From NCBI RefSeq assembly GCF_033958435.1, contig NC_134138.1, forward strand, positions 186,717,298-186,781,297: a DNA stretch of 64,000 nt, given 5' to 3'. This stretch comes from Carettochelys insculpta. Its lineage: Eukaryota; Chordata; Testudines; Carettochelyidae. A program made the position numbers and the translations under genes. The stretch's first letter is position 1, and each line of letters starts with the position of its first letter. Below, piece after piece: positions 25,601-40,600 of the stretch. Under the pieces are notes generated by a model. The model searched no databases and had not been told where the DNA came from. It saw only the letters and a program-made list of their open reading frames with translations.

Positions 25601-28600
25601 TGCACGTGAACAAAGTGAAGGTCTTGATCACCTGCCAGACAAGGGGTGGGGAGTGGGGGTTGCCTGGAGCACAGGCTGCTTAGAGTAGTACCTGAATTTT
25701 AAAGTGGCTGCTCCAGAAGATGCATGGAATTTTGCTCTGCATTGGGTAGGTCACAGGCAAAAAATCATTAGTGACTCACAAAACTTTCCACGTATTCTAG
25801 GTTGCCACACAAGAAATCAGTCTAATCAGAATAAGAAAAAAGGATAAGGGAAGATTGCTTGTTCTGTCCGGGTACAATGTTGGAAAATTTGCAAGCATGC
25901 TCTGTGGGGCCATGCTTCCAGATGACTTACTGATGGCTTGACGCAGTAAGGTGTCTTACCGTGGAAGAAGGAACAAGTCAGATCTCCCCAAAAATCTTGT
26001 GAGGAAAATCCAAGAGTACCATCTTAGACCTTCAGCTTTTTCTCCAAACAGGATTACACCTCCACCCCAGAAATATTAACAAGCTGTTCTACGAGAAATG
26101 GGCGTAGACCCTCCACCCCATGATTGCAACATACTATTAAAAAAGCACACTCACCAGAGATGCCCTCTCCAGTATCTGGGTTTGCCTCCAAAGCTGCCTC
26201 CTGAGTTAAGGGGACAGGCTCCAAGTCAAGAAACAGCTCCTGGCTTTCAGGCTCTGCTTCTACACTTGATTGGACCCCACTGTCGTCCACCTCTTCCAAA
26301 TTCAGACAAGCTTCATCATCCTCTTGAGGAACACTCTATAAGGAGGAGTCGAGGAATATTCTGGGAGAAAAGGTTGCGTCTGTCCCCAGAATAGCACGAA
26401 GCTCATGGCAGTATCAGCGCTTCTGGGAAGGTGCCCCAGACCGACCATTCACTTGTTTGTATTTCTGGTAACTCTCCCTCAGCTCCTTGATCTTTATGAT
26501 GCACTGCTGAGCATCCCTGGTGTAGCCTTTGAGACTCATGCTTTGCGACATTTTAATATAAATATCAGCATTTCTTTTGCCGGCTTAGAGCTGCAGGAAG
26601 AGAGCTTCTTCCCCCACACTGACATGAAGTTTAAGATCTCCCAATGGCTCCATGATGGGTGGGGCCTTTTAGTGATCCTGAGAATTCATGGCTGCTAGGT
26701 GTGCTGCAGAAATGTGATCCACAAGTCTGCTCACCGTGCTGGCCAGAGAGGAAAGGAAATCTAATCAAAATTTCCAGGCTGATGACCACTGCTTCCTGTC
26801 ACCTAATTCCTGCTCAGATGGAGAGCAGCAGAGGTGGAGTGATGACCAGAAAGGACACTGTGAGGGGCACTGTAGGCAGTTTCGGATGTTAATAGATTTT
26901 AACACTGCCATCTGCACCTGTATAGTTTGACACTGCAAAAAAAAAAACAAAACAAAAACAAAACTTTCCATGGTTTTTAAGGCATGGGATGCGCAGTCCT
27001 AGAGATGGGAGTTCTATGATCACCACCCCTAAGAGAAAAAGTTGGGTGGTGGTGGTTGGGGACTCCCTCCTAAGTGGGACAGAGTCGTCCATCTGCTGTC
27101 CAGACCTAGAATCCCAGCAAGTTTGCTGCTTGTCTTGAGCTAAAACCCAGGATATTACACAGTCCCTGCCAAAAGTCGTTAAACCTGTAGACTATTACCC
27201 ATTCCTACTTCTCCATGTAGGAACCAATGATACAGCTAAGAGCAACTCTGAGAAGATCACAGCAGATTTGGTAACCCTAGGAAGGATGATCAAGGTATAT
27301 GGTGCACAAGTGGTGTTCTCGTCTATCCTCCCCCTGTGGAAGGAAGGGGTCCGCGTAGGGATTGTCAAATCACAGAGGTAAATGTGTGGTGGTGTAGGCG
27401 GTGTAGCAGGGAAGGATTTGGTATCTTTGCACATGGGATTCTATTGTGTGAACAGGGATTGGTGGGAAGAGATGGGATCCACCTCACAAAGAGAGGAAAG
27501 AGCATCTTTGCAGGCAGGCTTGCAAACCTAGTGAGGAGGGCTTTAAACTAAGTTTGTCAGGGGAAGATGACAAGCCCTGAGGTAAGTGGGGAAGGAGGAG
27601 GGAACAATCAAGTGGGTTTCCTGGGTGAAGAGGAGAAAGTGGGCCAATCAGCCCCCTTCTCTAAGATGCTTGTACACTAATGCCAGAAGCCTAAGGAACA
27701 AACAGGAAGAATTAGAGGTCCTGGCACCATCAAAGTAGTATGAGGTGGTTGGAATAACGGAGATTTGGTAGGACAATTCGCATAACTGGAGCACAGTCAC
27801 AGAAAGTTATAAACTGTTCAGGAAGGACAGACAGGGGAGAAAAGGAGGAGGAGTTGCGCTCTACGTGAGGGAGCAGTATGATTGCTCAGAGTTCCAGTAC
27901 GAGGAAGGAGACAATCCAGTTGAATGTCTTTGGGTTAAGCTTAGAGGCGGAAATAGAGGTGATGTTGTAGATGGTGTCTGCTACAGACCGCCAGATCAGG
28001 GAGATGAGACTTTCTTCAGTCAGCTAAGCGAAGCTTCCAAATCACAGGCCCTGGTTCTCATGGGAGATTTTAATAATCCAGACATTTGGTGGAAGACCAA
28101 CACATCAGCACACAGACAATCCAGGAAGTTTTTGGAGAATGTTGGGGATAACTTCTTGGTACAAGTGCTGAAGGAACTGACCAGGGGCCGTATGCAACTT
28201 GACCTGCTGCTCACAAACAGGGAAGAACTAGTAGGAGAAACAGAAGTGGGAAGAAACCTGGGCTGCAGCAACCATGAGATTGTAGGTTTCATGATCGGGA
28301 CAAAAGAAAGAAAGGTGAGCAGTAACATACAGACCGTTGATTTCAAAAGAGCAAACTTCGACTCCCTGAGAGAATGGATGAGTAGGATCCCTTGGGAAAT
28401 GAAGATGAAGGATCCCTTGGGAAAAGAGTTCAAGAGAACTGGCAGCATTTTAAAGAAGTCTTACTGAAGGTACAGGAACAAATCATCCTGCTGCATAGTA
28501 AGAAATGCAAACATGGTAGGCAACCAGCTTGGCTAACGGGGAAATCCTTAGTCAGCTTAAACTAAAAAAGGATGCATACAAGAAATGGAAACGTGGACCA

Positions 28601-31600
28601 TCAACTAAGGGGGAGGAAACATATGGATGGAGAATGCTAGGCAGTAACCAGGAAAGCGAAAGCACAATTGGAACTGCAGCTGGCCAGGGATGTGAAGAGT
28701 AACAAGAAGGGTTTCTACAAGCATGTAAACAATAAATGGGTTATCAGAGAAGGTGTGGGGCCATTACTGGATGAGGGAGGTAACCTAGTGACAGATGATG
28801 CAGGAAAAGATGAAGTACTCAATGCTTTTTTTGCCTCAGTCTTCATGGACAAAGTCAACTTCCACATGACGGTCCTAGACAATGCAGTATGGGAAGGTAG
28901 AGGGCAGCCATCTGTGGGGAAGGAACAAGTTCTGAGCCATCAAGAAAAACTAGATGTACACAAATCCCTGAGTCTGGATTTAATGCACCCTAGGCAGATG
29001 TCATTGCTGAGCCTTTGGCCATTATCTTTGAAGATTTTTGGAGATTGGGGGAAGATATCAGATGACTGGAAAAAGGCAAACATAGTGCCCATCTTTAAAA
29101 AAGAAAAGAAGGACAATCCAGGGAACTATAGACCAGTTAGCCTTACCTCAATCCCTGGGAAAATAATGGAGGGAATCCTCAAGGAATCCATTTTGGAGTA
29201 TTTGGAAGAGGGGAAAGCGATCAAAAGTAGCCAACATGGATTCACCAGGGGCAAGTCCTGCCTGACCAATCTGATTAGCTTCTATGAGGAGGTAACAAGC
29301 TCTGTGGACATGGGGAAGTCAGTGGATGTGACAGACCTTGACTTCAGCAAAGCTTCTGATACTGTCTCCCACAACATTTTTGTCCATAAGTTAAGGAAAC
29401 ATGGATTGGATCCTTGGACTATAAGGAGGATAGAAAGCTGGCTTGATGGTCGGGCCCAGATGGGCAGTGGTCAATGGCTCAATATCTGGATGGCGGTCGG
29501 TTTCAAGTGGAGTACCACAAGGCTTGGTTCTGGGGCTGGTGTTATTCAACAACTTTATTAATGACCTGGATGAGGGACCCGGTTGCACCCTCAGCAAGTC
29601 TGCAGATGACACAAAACTAGGGGGAGAGGTAGATACATTGGAGGGTAGAGAGAGAATCCAGAGAGTGACCTGGATAAATTGGAGGACTGGGCCAAAAGAA
29701 AATCAGATGCAGTTCAGCAAGGAGAAGTGTAGAATCCTGCATCTGGGGTGAAAGAATCCCAACCACTGTTACAGGCAGGGGACCGACTGGCTCAGCAGCA
29801 GTATGATGGAAAGGGACCTAGGGGTTATGGTGGATGAAAGGCTGGATATGAGTAAACAGTGTGCCCTTGTAGCCAAAAAGACTAAATGCATTCTAGGGTG
29901 CAATAGGAGGAGCATTTTGAGCAGATCTAGAGAAGTAGTTATTCTCCTCTATTCAACACTGGTGAGGCCACATCTTGTATATTGTGTCCAGTTTTGGACC
30001 TCCCAGTATAAAAAGGATGTGGATTTGCTGGAGCAGGTTCAGTGAAGGGCAACAAAATGATTAAGGGGCTGGAGCACAAGACCTACGAGGATAGGGTGAA
30101 GGATTTGGGCTTGTTCAGTTTACAGGCGAGAAGACTTAGGGGTGATTTAATAGCAGCCTTCAACTTCCTGCTCTAAAGAGGAGGGTGAGAAACTGTTCTC
30201 AGTGGTGTCAGATGGCAGAACAAGGAGTAATGGTCTGAAGTTGAAGAGGGAGAGGTGTAGGTTAGATATTAGGAAAAACTACTTCACCAGGCGGGTGGTG
30301 AAGCATTGGAATGCGTTTCCTAGAGAGTTGGATTCTCCATCCCTCAGAGTTTTTAAGTCCTGGCTTGACAAGGTCCTGCCTGGGATGACTTAGTGGGGGG
30401 TTGATCCTGCTTGAAGCAGGGGGCTGGACTAGATGACCTCCTGAGGTCTCTTCCAGCCCTATGATTCTGTGACTTTTAGGACTTACTCCCAGGGAAACCA
30501 GAATTACAAAAGTTGATGTTACAGCCCCTTAAAATCAACCTATTGAACTCTGGGGTGTAGACTGATGGCTTATAAAATCGACCTTAGACCCTTAAATTCA
30601 ACTTAATCTCCTAGTGTAGACCTGGGCTGAAATGGAAATTCCATGCAGTTCTTTGCTTGTGAATCTGAAGTGAGGCATTATTTAGAGAATCAAGTATCTG
30701 GTGAGATTGTTTACACAGATAGTATGGCAATGTAAACCATGGAAGAATTTCAACAGAACTGGAATTCCATCAGAGCTACTTAATGACCTGCATGGCCACT
30801 ATTAATGGTCCCAGAATTATAAGCAAACACTGGAACAGACCAGAATTGTTATGGATGTTACTTCCACCTTCACTTGGATCTGCACATTCAGTGGATTCTG
30901 GTTAATTCTATGCTTGCGTTGCAGCCAGACTAACTGATCTCATATTATCCTCAAAAGACCAGAACATAAACATTACTTTACTGACATGGTTCACTGAAAA
31001 AAGAATATTCTGCAAAATTGCACCCTAATAATGATTTTTGTAAGACATCATTGAATTCCTCATTTTATCTTTATTTAATATGTACTTTAAGTATTCAGTG
31101 GCTGGGCAAATTGAGGCTGTGCACTTAGCCAAATATATTTGCTTATTGATCAAAGAACCAAGAAAGCATAACAATTCTCCCTCAGACTGAAGGTAGTAAC
31201 AGTAAGAGGAATGGAAGAATGGGGAATGATACAGGGGGGACAGATCCGCTGGCACACAAGGTAACAGACATATGGAAAAGGTGGGTGAGGATCAAAGATT
31301 CCTGGCATTATGAAGGTCTGAACTGGGAGGTTGCAGAGAATGGAGGATTCCAAGGAGCTACCATGTGCCAGCAATGCCCCACTGCAATATACATTGGCCA
31401 AACTAGACAGTCTCTACATAAAAGAATCACAAATTAGATATCAGAAACTGTAACATACAAAAAACAGTCGGAGAACACTTCAATCTCCCTGGACACTCAG
31501 TAACAGATTTAAAAGTAGCCATCCTGCAACAAAAAAAAACAAGCAGACTACAAAGAGAAACTGTAGAGCTGCAACTCATTTGCAAATTTGATACCATCAC

Positions 31601-34600
31601 CCAAGGATTGAAGAGAGACTGGGAATGCCCGGCCAACTATAAAAGCACTTTCTCCTCTCAATGTTCACACCTTCACATTAGCTGCTGATAGTGGGCCACA
31701 TCCTCCGTGATTGAACTAACCTTGTCAACTCTGGCCCTCCTCTTGACTGGTACTCCCTCCTTCTCATAAGCCCATATATTTAACACCTCCTCTGGAACAC
31801 CCCACTCATGCATCTAATGAAGCGGGTCTTTGCCCATGAAAGTTTATGCTCAAAAATATCTATTAGTCTATAAGATGCCACAGGAGTTCTTCTTGTTTTT
31901 GAAGACGCAGACTAACTCGCTTACAGCCTCTGACACAAGGAGCCCCTGGTGTTTGCTGAACTCAGCCTACACCAGCAACAAGGCGTGTGACTCTCTAATA
32001 TGATTTTATGCAACATCCATAGTCTGCAGTTACTTTGGTCCAAATAATTTTAACTCCTGCTTTGGCATTTCATTTATGTAACGTGAAATCATGCCCCCCA
32101 GAAAAATGTTATTTCTCTAAACTTTCTCTCAACAGGTGGTATATTTTCATGAGGTAGATTAGATTAAGGACACACAAGAGGCGTATTAGATAATAAAAAC
32201 TTTTATAAAAGAATTTACCTGTTTAAAATTTTTAAAACCAAGAGCCTTATGCACAAGCACACAAGGTCAATGTTCTACTGCAGCTGGCTTCTACTCTGTC
32301 AAAACCCACTTCCTGTCAGACAACACTTGAAAGAACCAGAGCACTTCCTTTAACGTATTTGTCCATACTGAGATGTTTCATTTAGTACTGCGTTAATTTG
32401 GTTCACAGGCTGCTTTAAAAAATTTGCTTCGTAATGTTATAGACAGATAATTATTGTGGTAAGCACAACTTAAAATTAATGTATGGTGATCACACAACAT
32501 ATATTGCAGTTAGCTGCACACAAACGCAAACCAAATACGATAAATCTTCCCTTAGCAAAGGCAGCTGTTGAAACCTCTGTGTGGTTGGGCCTTTACGTAC
32601 ACCACGCTTTTCATAAATGCAAAGGTAATGAAAGGTATGTAGCAGGCAAACAACATTAAATTATCTCATATACACAGAGTTATCCTCAAAACTATACTAA
32701 AGCAGTCATGTGTTTATGTCTCCACTTACAAGTATAAAAAACAAATATCAAACGTTAGACTTTATGTAGTGGAAAATGCATTTCCATTTAACTACCCAAA
32801 TGCCACCTCTGAACTCAACGGAAGATTAAAACTTTCAGCAGTCTTCACTCTATGGTCAACAATTTTAGGGAAAATAAAAGTTTACTACAGTCTAGCAGAA
32901 ATAAGATGATCTGCCATGAATGGTAAATTGTATTTATTCTAGACTAGATGATCTAACAAACATACCTAATGTGAAAACCCCTGGAAACAAGAGACTTGGA
33001 AATTGAATAGTTTATATAATAAACTGTATGGACATTTCAGCTGAACTGAAATGGAAAGATTATGACCACTAACAGACAGCTGAACATCAAACACAATCTT
33101 GTGTATGTAATGAAGTATGAACTGAAAAAGTGAGAGACTACAGTTTAATTATACTTCATTGGAAGACACCTTCAGGGGTCTTGAACAAATGATTCACAAG
33201 CAACAACTCAAGTACAGCTTTTATAAAATGTTTAACTTTGGCAAGATTGCATTTGTTCTGAGGCTAGAAATAAAGGCTTTAGAATAAATCTGCTGGTTTA
33301 TTAAGTTTTCAGGTGTAAATATTCCAAAATAAGAAGGTAAAACATTTGAAGCAAAGACCGAGATGCATTTGTAACTCAAGCATGCACTTACAATTACTAC
33401 TAATGCTACTAATATTTAAGAAAAGTTTACCTTCTGCAACACCCCAAGGATATTGCCTTCCTCTGACTCTCTTGCCATTTACTTCAATGATCGTATTACT
33501 GCCTACCACAGCAAGCGGTAAACGGTCCTAAAAGATTTAGACAAAAAAAAAGTAATTTTCAATACCAGTATGTGTCTTCTGCCTAAAGCTATTAAATAAA
33601 GCCTAAGTATAAACATGATACAAAAAGTGGGGCCTTTTTATTCTGTAATTCAACTCACCAAAAGTTCAGGGAAGCATCAGCTATTACTGATATGTACTAG
33701 TTACAGTGATTTATCTCAGTTTGAAATTATTTGTACTGTGTGGTCCTCGTTACAAGTCCAGCTTACGTTCCTAAATAATGCAACTTAAACGAAACGACTT
33801 ATAAAGGGGAATTAAAAACTATCAGGAATAATGTAATTAGCCTGAGATACATTCCTAACATTGAGTTCACACACGTGCAGTACATACAATGCACCTAAAC
33901 CCTCAAAAAAACAAATAGAAAGAGATTACACAAATACAACACTGTACAGTATATTAAGATAAAGTTTGTGCACTCACAATATTTTCACTTCAAAACTTAC
34001 AGACAGTAAGGATGACACAAAGGATTGTGGTGTGATGTCACAGCACAGAACAGCAATGATGTGCAAAGTGGAGGGAGTAGCTCTGGCCAGGGGTGGCGGG
34101 GAAGAGGAGGAACACCACATTTTTTGAAGGGCACATCAAAGTCCCGCTCCCTGCAGCTGCAGTGTCACCCAATGGACGAGAAAGCTGACTCTGCAGGGGG
34201 GAGTGCAGGCAAGACATGTGCCCCAGCTATTCTCCCTTGCAATGGGACACTCCCCTTGCGCACAGAGAAGGCACATACCACTGCCACCTCCCTTCAACCC
34301 GGCGCACAGCCTGACCTTGCGAGTACTCCCCACTGCATGCTGAGAGGAAACTGCACACTGCCACCTCCCTTCAGCCCATAATGGAGCCTGCCCGTCTTGA
34401 GGTCCTATCTTCTGGCTGCTTCTGGGTTCTACTAGCCACTGTGCACTGTGGCTCTCCGCCACCCACAGACCCATGCAGCCTACAGTTGTTCACAGCTACC
34501 ACCTGGCTCCCCACTGCCCCTGCTTTGTGCAGCTCCCTGAAGCTACCCCCAGCTCCCTGCGGCTCCCCACAGCCCCCTGCTGCTCCTCCCCACTGCTCCC

Positions 34601-37600
34601 CCGGCTACCGCCAGCTCCCCCCAGCTCCCCCTGGCTTCCCGCAGCTTCCCTGTGACTTCAGGATTCACTTCCAGGGCCTCTACACTACCGTGCCAGCCAC
34701 CACAAAGCTCAGCTATGTTCTTGGCTTTTGGTCCCTTGGCCTCCACATGAGAAAAGTGCAGATCAGTGTGACTTATAATGAATCTGATTTCATGAATTAA
34801 TTAATGACATATGTGAGACAACTTACAGCGAAGTGACTTATAACAAGGACCCCCTGTATTCTTGCTTGGGCTGTAAGTCAGATTTAAAAAAGTAACCAGT
34901 GATTTTATAGGCCATTTAGCATGCAAACCCTGTACTGATTAGTAAATGGTAATCAGCAAGTCTGAGTACAAGGTTTTGGTCATTTGTTAATTCTCAACCT
35001 TTACAATTATTAGGCACTTCACACTTCTTTTATTGGCTACAGCATTTGCTTTCACTGACTGTATTAATAACTTCTGAGTTGATTGCTATCAAAAATTGCT
35101 GCCTTGGTTGATGCAGAAGAATTCAACTTTATATATGAGAAAAGCTATTGATTAGTTTAAATGGACATCTTACAAACTTAACCCCATCTCACCCCATGTC
35201 TATTCTGTTTTTCATTCTACAAGCTAGCAAAGCTCAGCAACGTACCAATTCCTGTATCCGTTTGCATTTATCTAGGGAGAAGCCTAGGACTTGCCCATTC
35301 CAATTCTGTTCAGTACACACTGAAAACAAAACTACATCTTCTCTGGGAAGAACCTTGTCAAACCACTCAGAAAAAAAGAAATACAGATAGGAAAAGGGAC
35401 TGAGGAGACACAAAATATGATGGAAAAGAGGGAAAGGCCAAGGGTTTTCAATTGTTCAAAAGTTTGAGTTTGCTGCAATTTGAGAGCCCTTTTCAGTATT
35501 CTGCAGCTATTCCCCTCATTGCAATGTTAACATACCAATCACCAGATGGCGCTTCTATTTAATTCTGTTATGGCACTCTTATGCTTTAGGTCTCCAACTT
35601 TATAACTTATTAAAAAAAAAGCCCTACCAATTATTCTACAGCACTGGTTCAAAACAAAAGTGTTACTGAAGTGGTCTTGACCACTCTTAAATAATGGATT
35701 AGTTACAGGATAGTTACTGTATTGAACAGGAAATGCTTTTAAATAATTACTTGTATTATGGAAGCACTCAGAAACCCAAGCAAGGTTCAAGAACCCTTTA
35801 GCTCAAGGCACAGAACAAAGATAGGCACTGCTCCAGAGCTCTCAAATCCATTTCAAACAGGTGGATGAAACAAACAGTGGGGATAGCTTGAAAGGATCAT
35901 GTGGTCTAGGTAAGGGGTTGTGTATCTTAATTTGGCCTTCTAAACCATGTCTACACTACCACTTAAGTCAGCTTATTATTCCACCACTCTGAGCAACAAA
36001 TCATGCTGCCATAAGCGTTAGCGTGCACAGCGCTATGTCAAAAGAAGCACATGAAGCTACCATTACCCCCTGAGTGTGGATTAATAATGTTGATGGGAGG
36101 GCTCTCTTCTGTCAGCATTGAATGGCTACCTGAGAGATCTTACAGTGGTGCAGCTGCACCAGTACAGCTGGGACACAACAAGTTCTTTAGTGCAGACACA
36201 GCCTCAGGTTGCTAGATGAGCTACTTAAGTCCAGGACCTATTTCGCAGCATTCTGAAATGCTTTCAGTAACACACATAGGGCCCATTAGAAGGGTGGAAC
36301 TACAGGCTCTCAATGAGCAGATGAGATGTGTTCAGAGGAGAAATGTAGGTTTATTAGAAACTTGGGAAAGATGGGGCACACCTTTTTGGGAAAGACAGAG
36401 CCTAGGCAGGAAAGATGGGGCACACCTAAACTATTACAGAACCAGGTTGATGGCTTGTAAAATTAAAAGGGGTACAGAGGAGTTTTTTAACTTAAGAGCA
36501 GGGAGGAAATGACAAGCGCAGAGGAGCTCGTGGGTCAGATACATCCTGTAGGGTAGGATTTAAAGGGGATACTCTATATTCCTGCTGTGGTAGATCTTCT
36601 GGAGTTCAATTTGGCATGCTTGGTAGGGATGCCTAAATCAAACTTACAGGGCACCCACATTTGGAACTGATACTCCTGCCCTTTGTTAGAAATAAGGGGA
36701 GTTGACAGGAGCAGTGGTGACATCACAGAAGCCTGAATTAAGGTATGTCAACTCCAGCTACGTAATTAATGTAGTTGGAAATGCGTACCTTAATCTGACC
36801 TTCTTCTGTAGTGCAGATCTTCCTTTGGTTAATTACAGATAGGAACTGGAGAGAAACAGTTAAATAAAGAAGTCCCATTCCATTACATCATATGAAGACA
36901 GACAACTAAATACTAACTTTTATAAGTGCTTGTATGCAAATGACTGAAGTCACCATAAAATGGGTGAACTTGAGTGCCTGATAGCAATATTCTCATTTTG
37001 TAAGACCACCACAAACTTGGTGCAATGATGATAATTCATGGAACACAGTAATACCAGGCTATAAAATATACAGAAATGGCAGAGTAGGCCAAGAAGTGGT
37101 AGTTTATGAATCAAAACAGTATCAGAATTTATATGGCTACAAATTCCATGACTGAATAATGAACATGGCATTAGGAATATACTATCTACCATCTGAGTGG
37201 GATGGAGCTGTTGCCTGAAATGCTCAGAGAACTTAGAGAGGCTACACAAACAGAAAACCTGATGTTCACATATCCCTGCATTGTCTGAGCACATGTTGCC
37301 TTATGATGGGACATAGATAAAATTTCTAGGCATCCTCAATGTTCCCATCCATAAGCAGAATAAATTTTGTTATGTGCAACAAGGCATGAACAGATGTGCA
37401 CTACCAACAGAAAAACATGCTGCAGACTGTGGGAGCTCTGCTAATCAGCTGGGCAGCATTTCAATCTCTCCTGGGTGACAACCCAAGTGCACAGCTTACA
37501 GGGAGCACTGGTCACACCATTAGTGACTGCTTCTTGAAGTAACTATTCCTGGAGCCCTCAAAAAGGGCAAGATTTTGCCTCTCATCTAAGAGGAAAGGAA

Positions 37601-40600
37601 ATTATCTAGTGGTGAAAAGTGTGTTCTAAAATGCAAAAAATTATCTACCTTTATCTTTTTAACCAGCTTATTTTCTTCTTCATCATCTGTTTCTGGAAAT
37701 TCATATATTTTAATTTTGTGTTCTTGGATCTCTTTCATAATCTACAAGTGAAAACATTAAGTTACTAACAAACATTCAAACAGCGAAATTATTACTGATG
37801 CATGCATTATTTACTTAATGCCACTTCACCATTATACCTCCCCCATGTGGTACTGGAGAATTTTCTGCTTTCTGTAATGAACCTAATGCCTAACAAGGTG
37901 AGTTTATGAGGTGACTGCTATTGCATATGAAAGTAAGTGTGGTATGCACAGAAAATCCCCAAATCTAAGTTTTGGGAATCTGAAATTTAAACTTTGAATT
38001 TTCTATTTATTGTGGAATCTAAATAACTTGTTCTTTCAATAAATCTTCACAAAACTGAGTAAGTTTCAAGTATAGTTAAATAATTCCAGTTCCTTCTGTT
38101 GTTGCTGTTGTCATTCCAACTTCTGCTCACCCCCAGCTTCAACTGAATTAGCACTGCTTGAAGCAGTATCACCTGCCTGTCCCGCCCACCAGAATCTGTG
38201 ATTGATGGACAGACTCCAGTGGCAAGGACAGAACAAGAATTTAAATTCCAGTGAAATTTTAAGAGCAACTGAGTATCTTAAAATTAGATTCACCAGCCTA
38301 ATTTCTAAATTCCTTATTTGAAAGTTATTTCATAAACCTGATTTCAGTTGTCCAGCATTTTGTAATAAGTGCTATATCATTTGGTAGTATGAAACTGGAG
38401 TTGCAGGATTTTATTTTCAAGAGACTGAGCCAGGAAAAACTGCTTCCAGCAAAATGCCAACAAAATATAGAACATATTAACAGTAAGTAACACCACTCTG
38501 CTAAATAAAGTTCTACATCACAGAAATGCCACAAAACGGTATACGAGTCTGCTCTCCCACAGAGACTGGGAATGCCATTTCCTTTGCAATCCCAACCCAA
38601 ATTTTTTCCCCACCATGCTGTCTTCCTAGCTTATTTTAATAAAATTGCCTTTTCAGAAGCTTTCACTGTTAAAATTGCACTAGCCACATTACAACAAAAG
38701 GAACTTCCCTCTTCATTTTCCCATTCTGTTTCTGCCTACTCTCTCCACAAGAGCAAATCAGGCCTCTGTGATGATTCGCTCTGTAGTCATAAAGGAGATG
38801 CATTAGTACATGAGAATAATTTTGCAGCCACATCTATATTACAACTCTGTCTTTAAATTTTAAATACTGGGGTTCTGATAGACATCCGAAAATTAAGTGT
38901 CATGCATAATGTCCTTTTTCTAGGTATTTGCTCTTCTTTAGTATTGATGGTTTCATGTACTGAATTTTTAACATTTCAATACAACTACTGAGCCTGGTAA
39001 AAAAGATAACTATAAAACAAGGTGTGAAATGCTATCTTGACTTCAAAAGCTCCCTTTCTTGTTTTCACTGTTAAAGATACAAACTCAGTGAACATATTTT
39101 ACTGGTCAGGAATCCCACAGCACTTTTAATGTGTCTCCTTCAAGGAGAAGATTGTTCCATCAATATATTCAAAACTAGTCATATATGAGATATCAGTTTT
39201 TCAGCTTTGAGATATTGCTCCAGGGTTTCACCTTAAGTGTATGAAAAAATTAAACCTCATTAGCTTTATGGAAATCAAAGCAATAACTCAAGCTACACTA
39301 TAAATTGTTCAACTCACCTGTTTTTTAAACTGTTGGCATTCCTCAGGTGTAAGTGTGTCTGCTTTGGCAATAAGTGGAATGATATTCACTTTTTCATGTA
39401 GGCGCTTCATAAACTCAATATCCAAAGGTTTAAGTCTGAAAAACAGCATTAGGGTGCTATAATTTAATTCTTTAAACACTGAACATTAGATCCCCTAAAA
39501 AATTACGCTCCGTTTTCCAAAGCATTTCTCAAGCTTAGCCTAAGAACAGCCATACTGAGTCAGAACTAAGGTCATCCTTCTAGCCTAGTACCTTGATTTC
39601 CAACAGAAGCCAATGCCAGAAGCACAGAAGAGAATGAACAGAACAGTCCTGTGGCTCACTCTAGAAAACAAACTCCCTTTGTTGAGGAGAAAACAACCAA
39701 TTATATCCACTTCAATTTTCAGGCCTCATTTTAGGCTGCTCTCTCTAAATGTGGCACTCACATGCACCTCTGACAGAAAGCCTTTCCTGCACTTTGTAAA
39801 TGCTGACTTAGTGTACGTAAAATGGATGAATGCACTCCTTTAACAGCAGAGTAGAAACAGAATATTGTTCACTTTAATGATCTGAGACTTTAAAAAAAAG
39901 TTGTGGAGACAAGCACTGGAATAACATTGAACATTTGTGCAAATGTGTTATGTGGGCCCTAATTTCTTGAAAATGCTACAGAAAAGTATCCACTGGAGCA
40001 TGAACTCCAAACCTGTTCATTTTAAAGGGTTGAAAATTATTTTTTAAAGGATAAAACTGAAGTTATTTTTTCTAATAAGACTGAAAAGCCACAGCTTCAA
40101 CAAAAAGGAAAAAGCAAGCCTCCTTACATAGCACTACCAAAAATATTCACAGGTGACATTTAGAAATACACTTTACTCCAAACCTGTACCCCTCAATGGG
40201 GAGACCACCAACTGATACGTAATGTGGACAATATCAAATTCATTTCATTTGTTTCTCTGTGCCTGATAAAGCCATCATAAAAATTAAAATAATGCAAAAA
40301 GACAACTTTGCTAATAATGGTGATGTGACATCAGACAATTCACTAACTTGTCTTGCATTTCTGTTTGGAGTAAAGCAGTTCTGTTGTACAAAAGTTGCAA
40401 GGTTTTCCCCAGGGCCCTAAAAGATATCAGTCTCTCTATACTTTATTCTCATGCATTCTTATTTTTATTATTGCAGGAATTTATTAATGCCCCCTACCAT
40501 TCTTTAAACCAAAAGATGTAAGTAATCTAAATACCCTGAAACTGAAATGTTACCTACTGGTTGGGATGCACCTAAACCTTCCACCAATCCTGTGAAACAA

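Larger units (their letters stand above)
26950..30472 (+). mobile_element. CR1 LINE, 5'-truncated, inserted in the Harbinger element
   Basis: A 3.5-kb CR1 with parts of both ORFs and the characteristic 3' terminus ...CCAGCCCTATGATTCTGTGA at 30,450-30,472. There is no poly-A tail, as normal for CR1. The 5' edge lies near an A-rich run at 26,935-26,965. Harbinger sequence continues on the right (30,475-30,627), so the CR1 landed in the Harbinger element. Confidence 0.9.
22799..30627 (+). mobile_element. Two-gene Harbinger transposon, split by a CR1 insertion
   Basis: The left end GGATATGTCTACACCTGGGA and the right end read backward GCCCAGGTCTACACTAGGAG are inverted relatives, each followed by a TGAATTTA/TTGAATTT block. 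TAA precedes the left end and TGA follows the right, consistent with a decayed 3-bp duplication. Inside are a transposase remnant on plus (23,400-24,195) and a Myb/SANT-like partner remnant on minus (about 26,050-26,690), the standard two-protein set of autonomous Harbinger elements. A CR1 LINE (about 26,950-30,472) separates the right end from the rest. Without it the element would be about 4.3 kb. Confidence 0.8.

Noticed and set aside
34025..34800. 118- and 139-codon plus frames rich in Pro and Ser
   Set aside because: They lie in the GC-rich repeat core of a MITE-like element and contain no domain.
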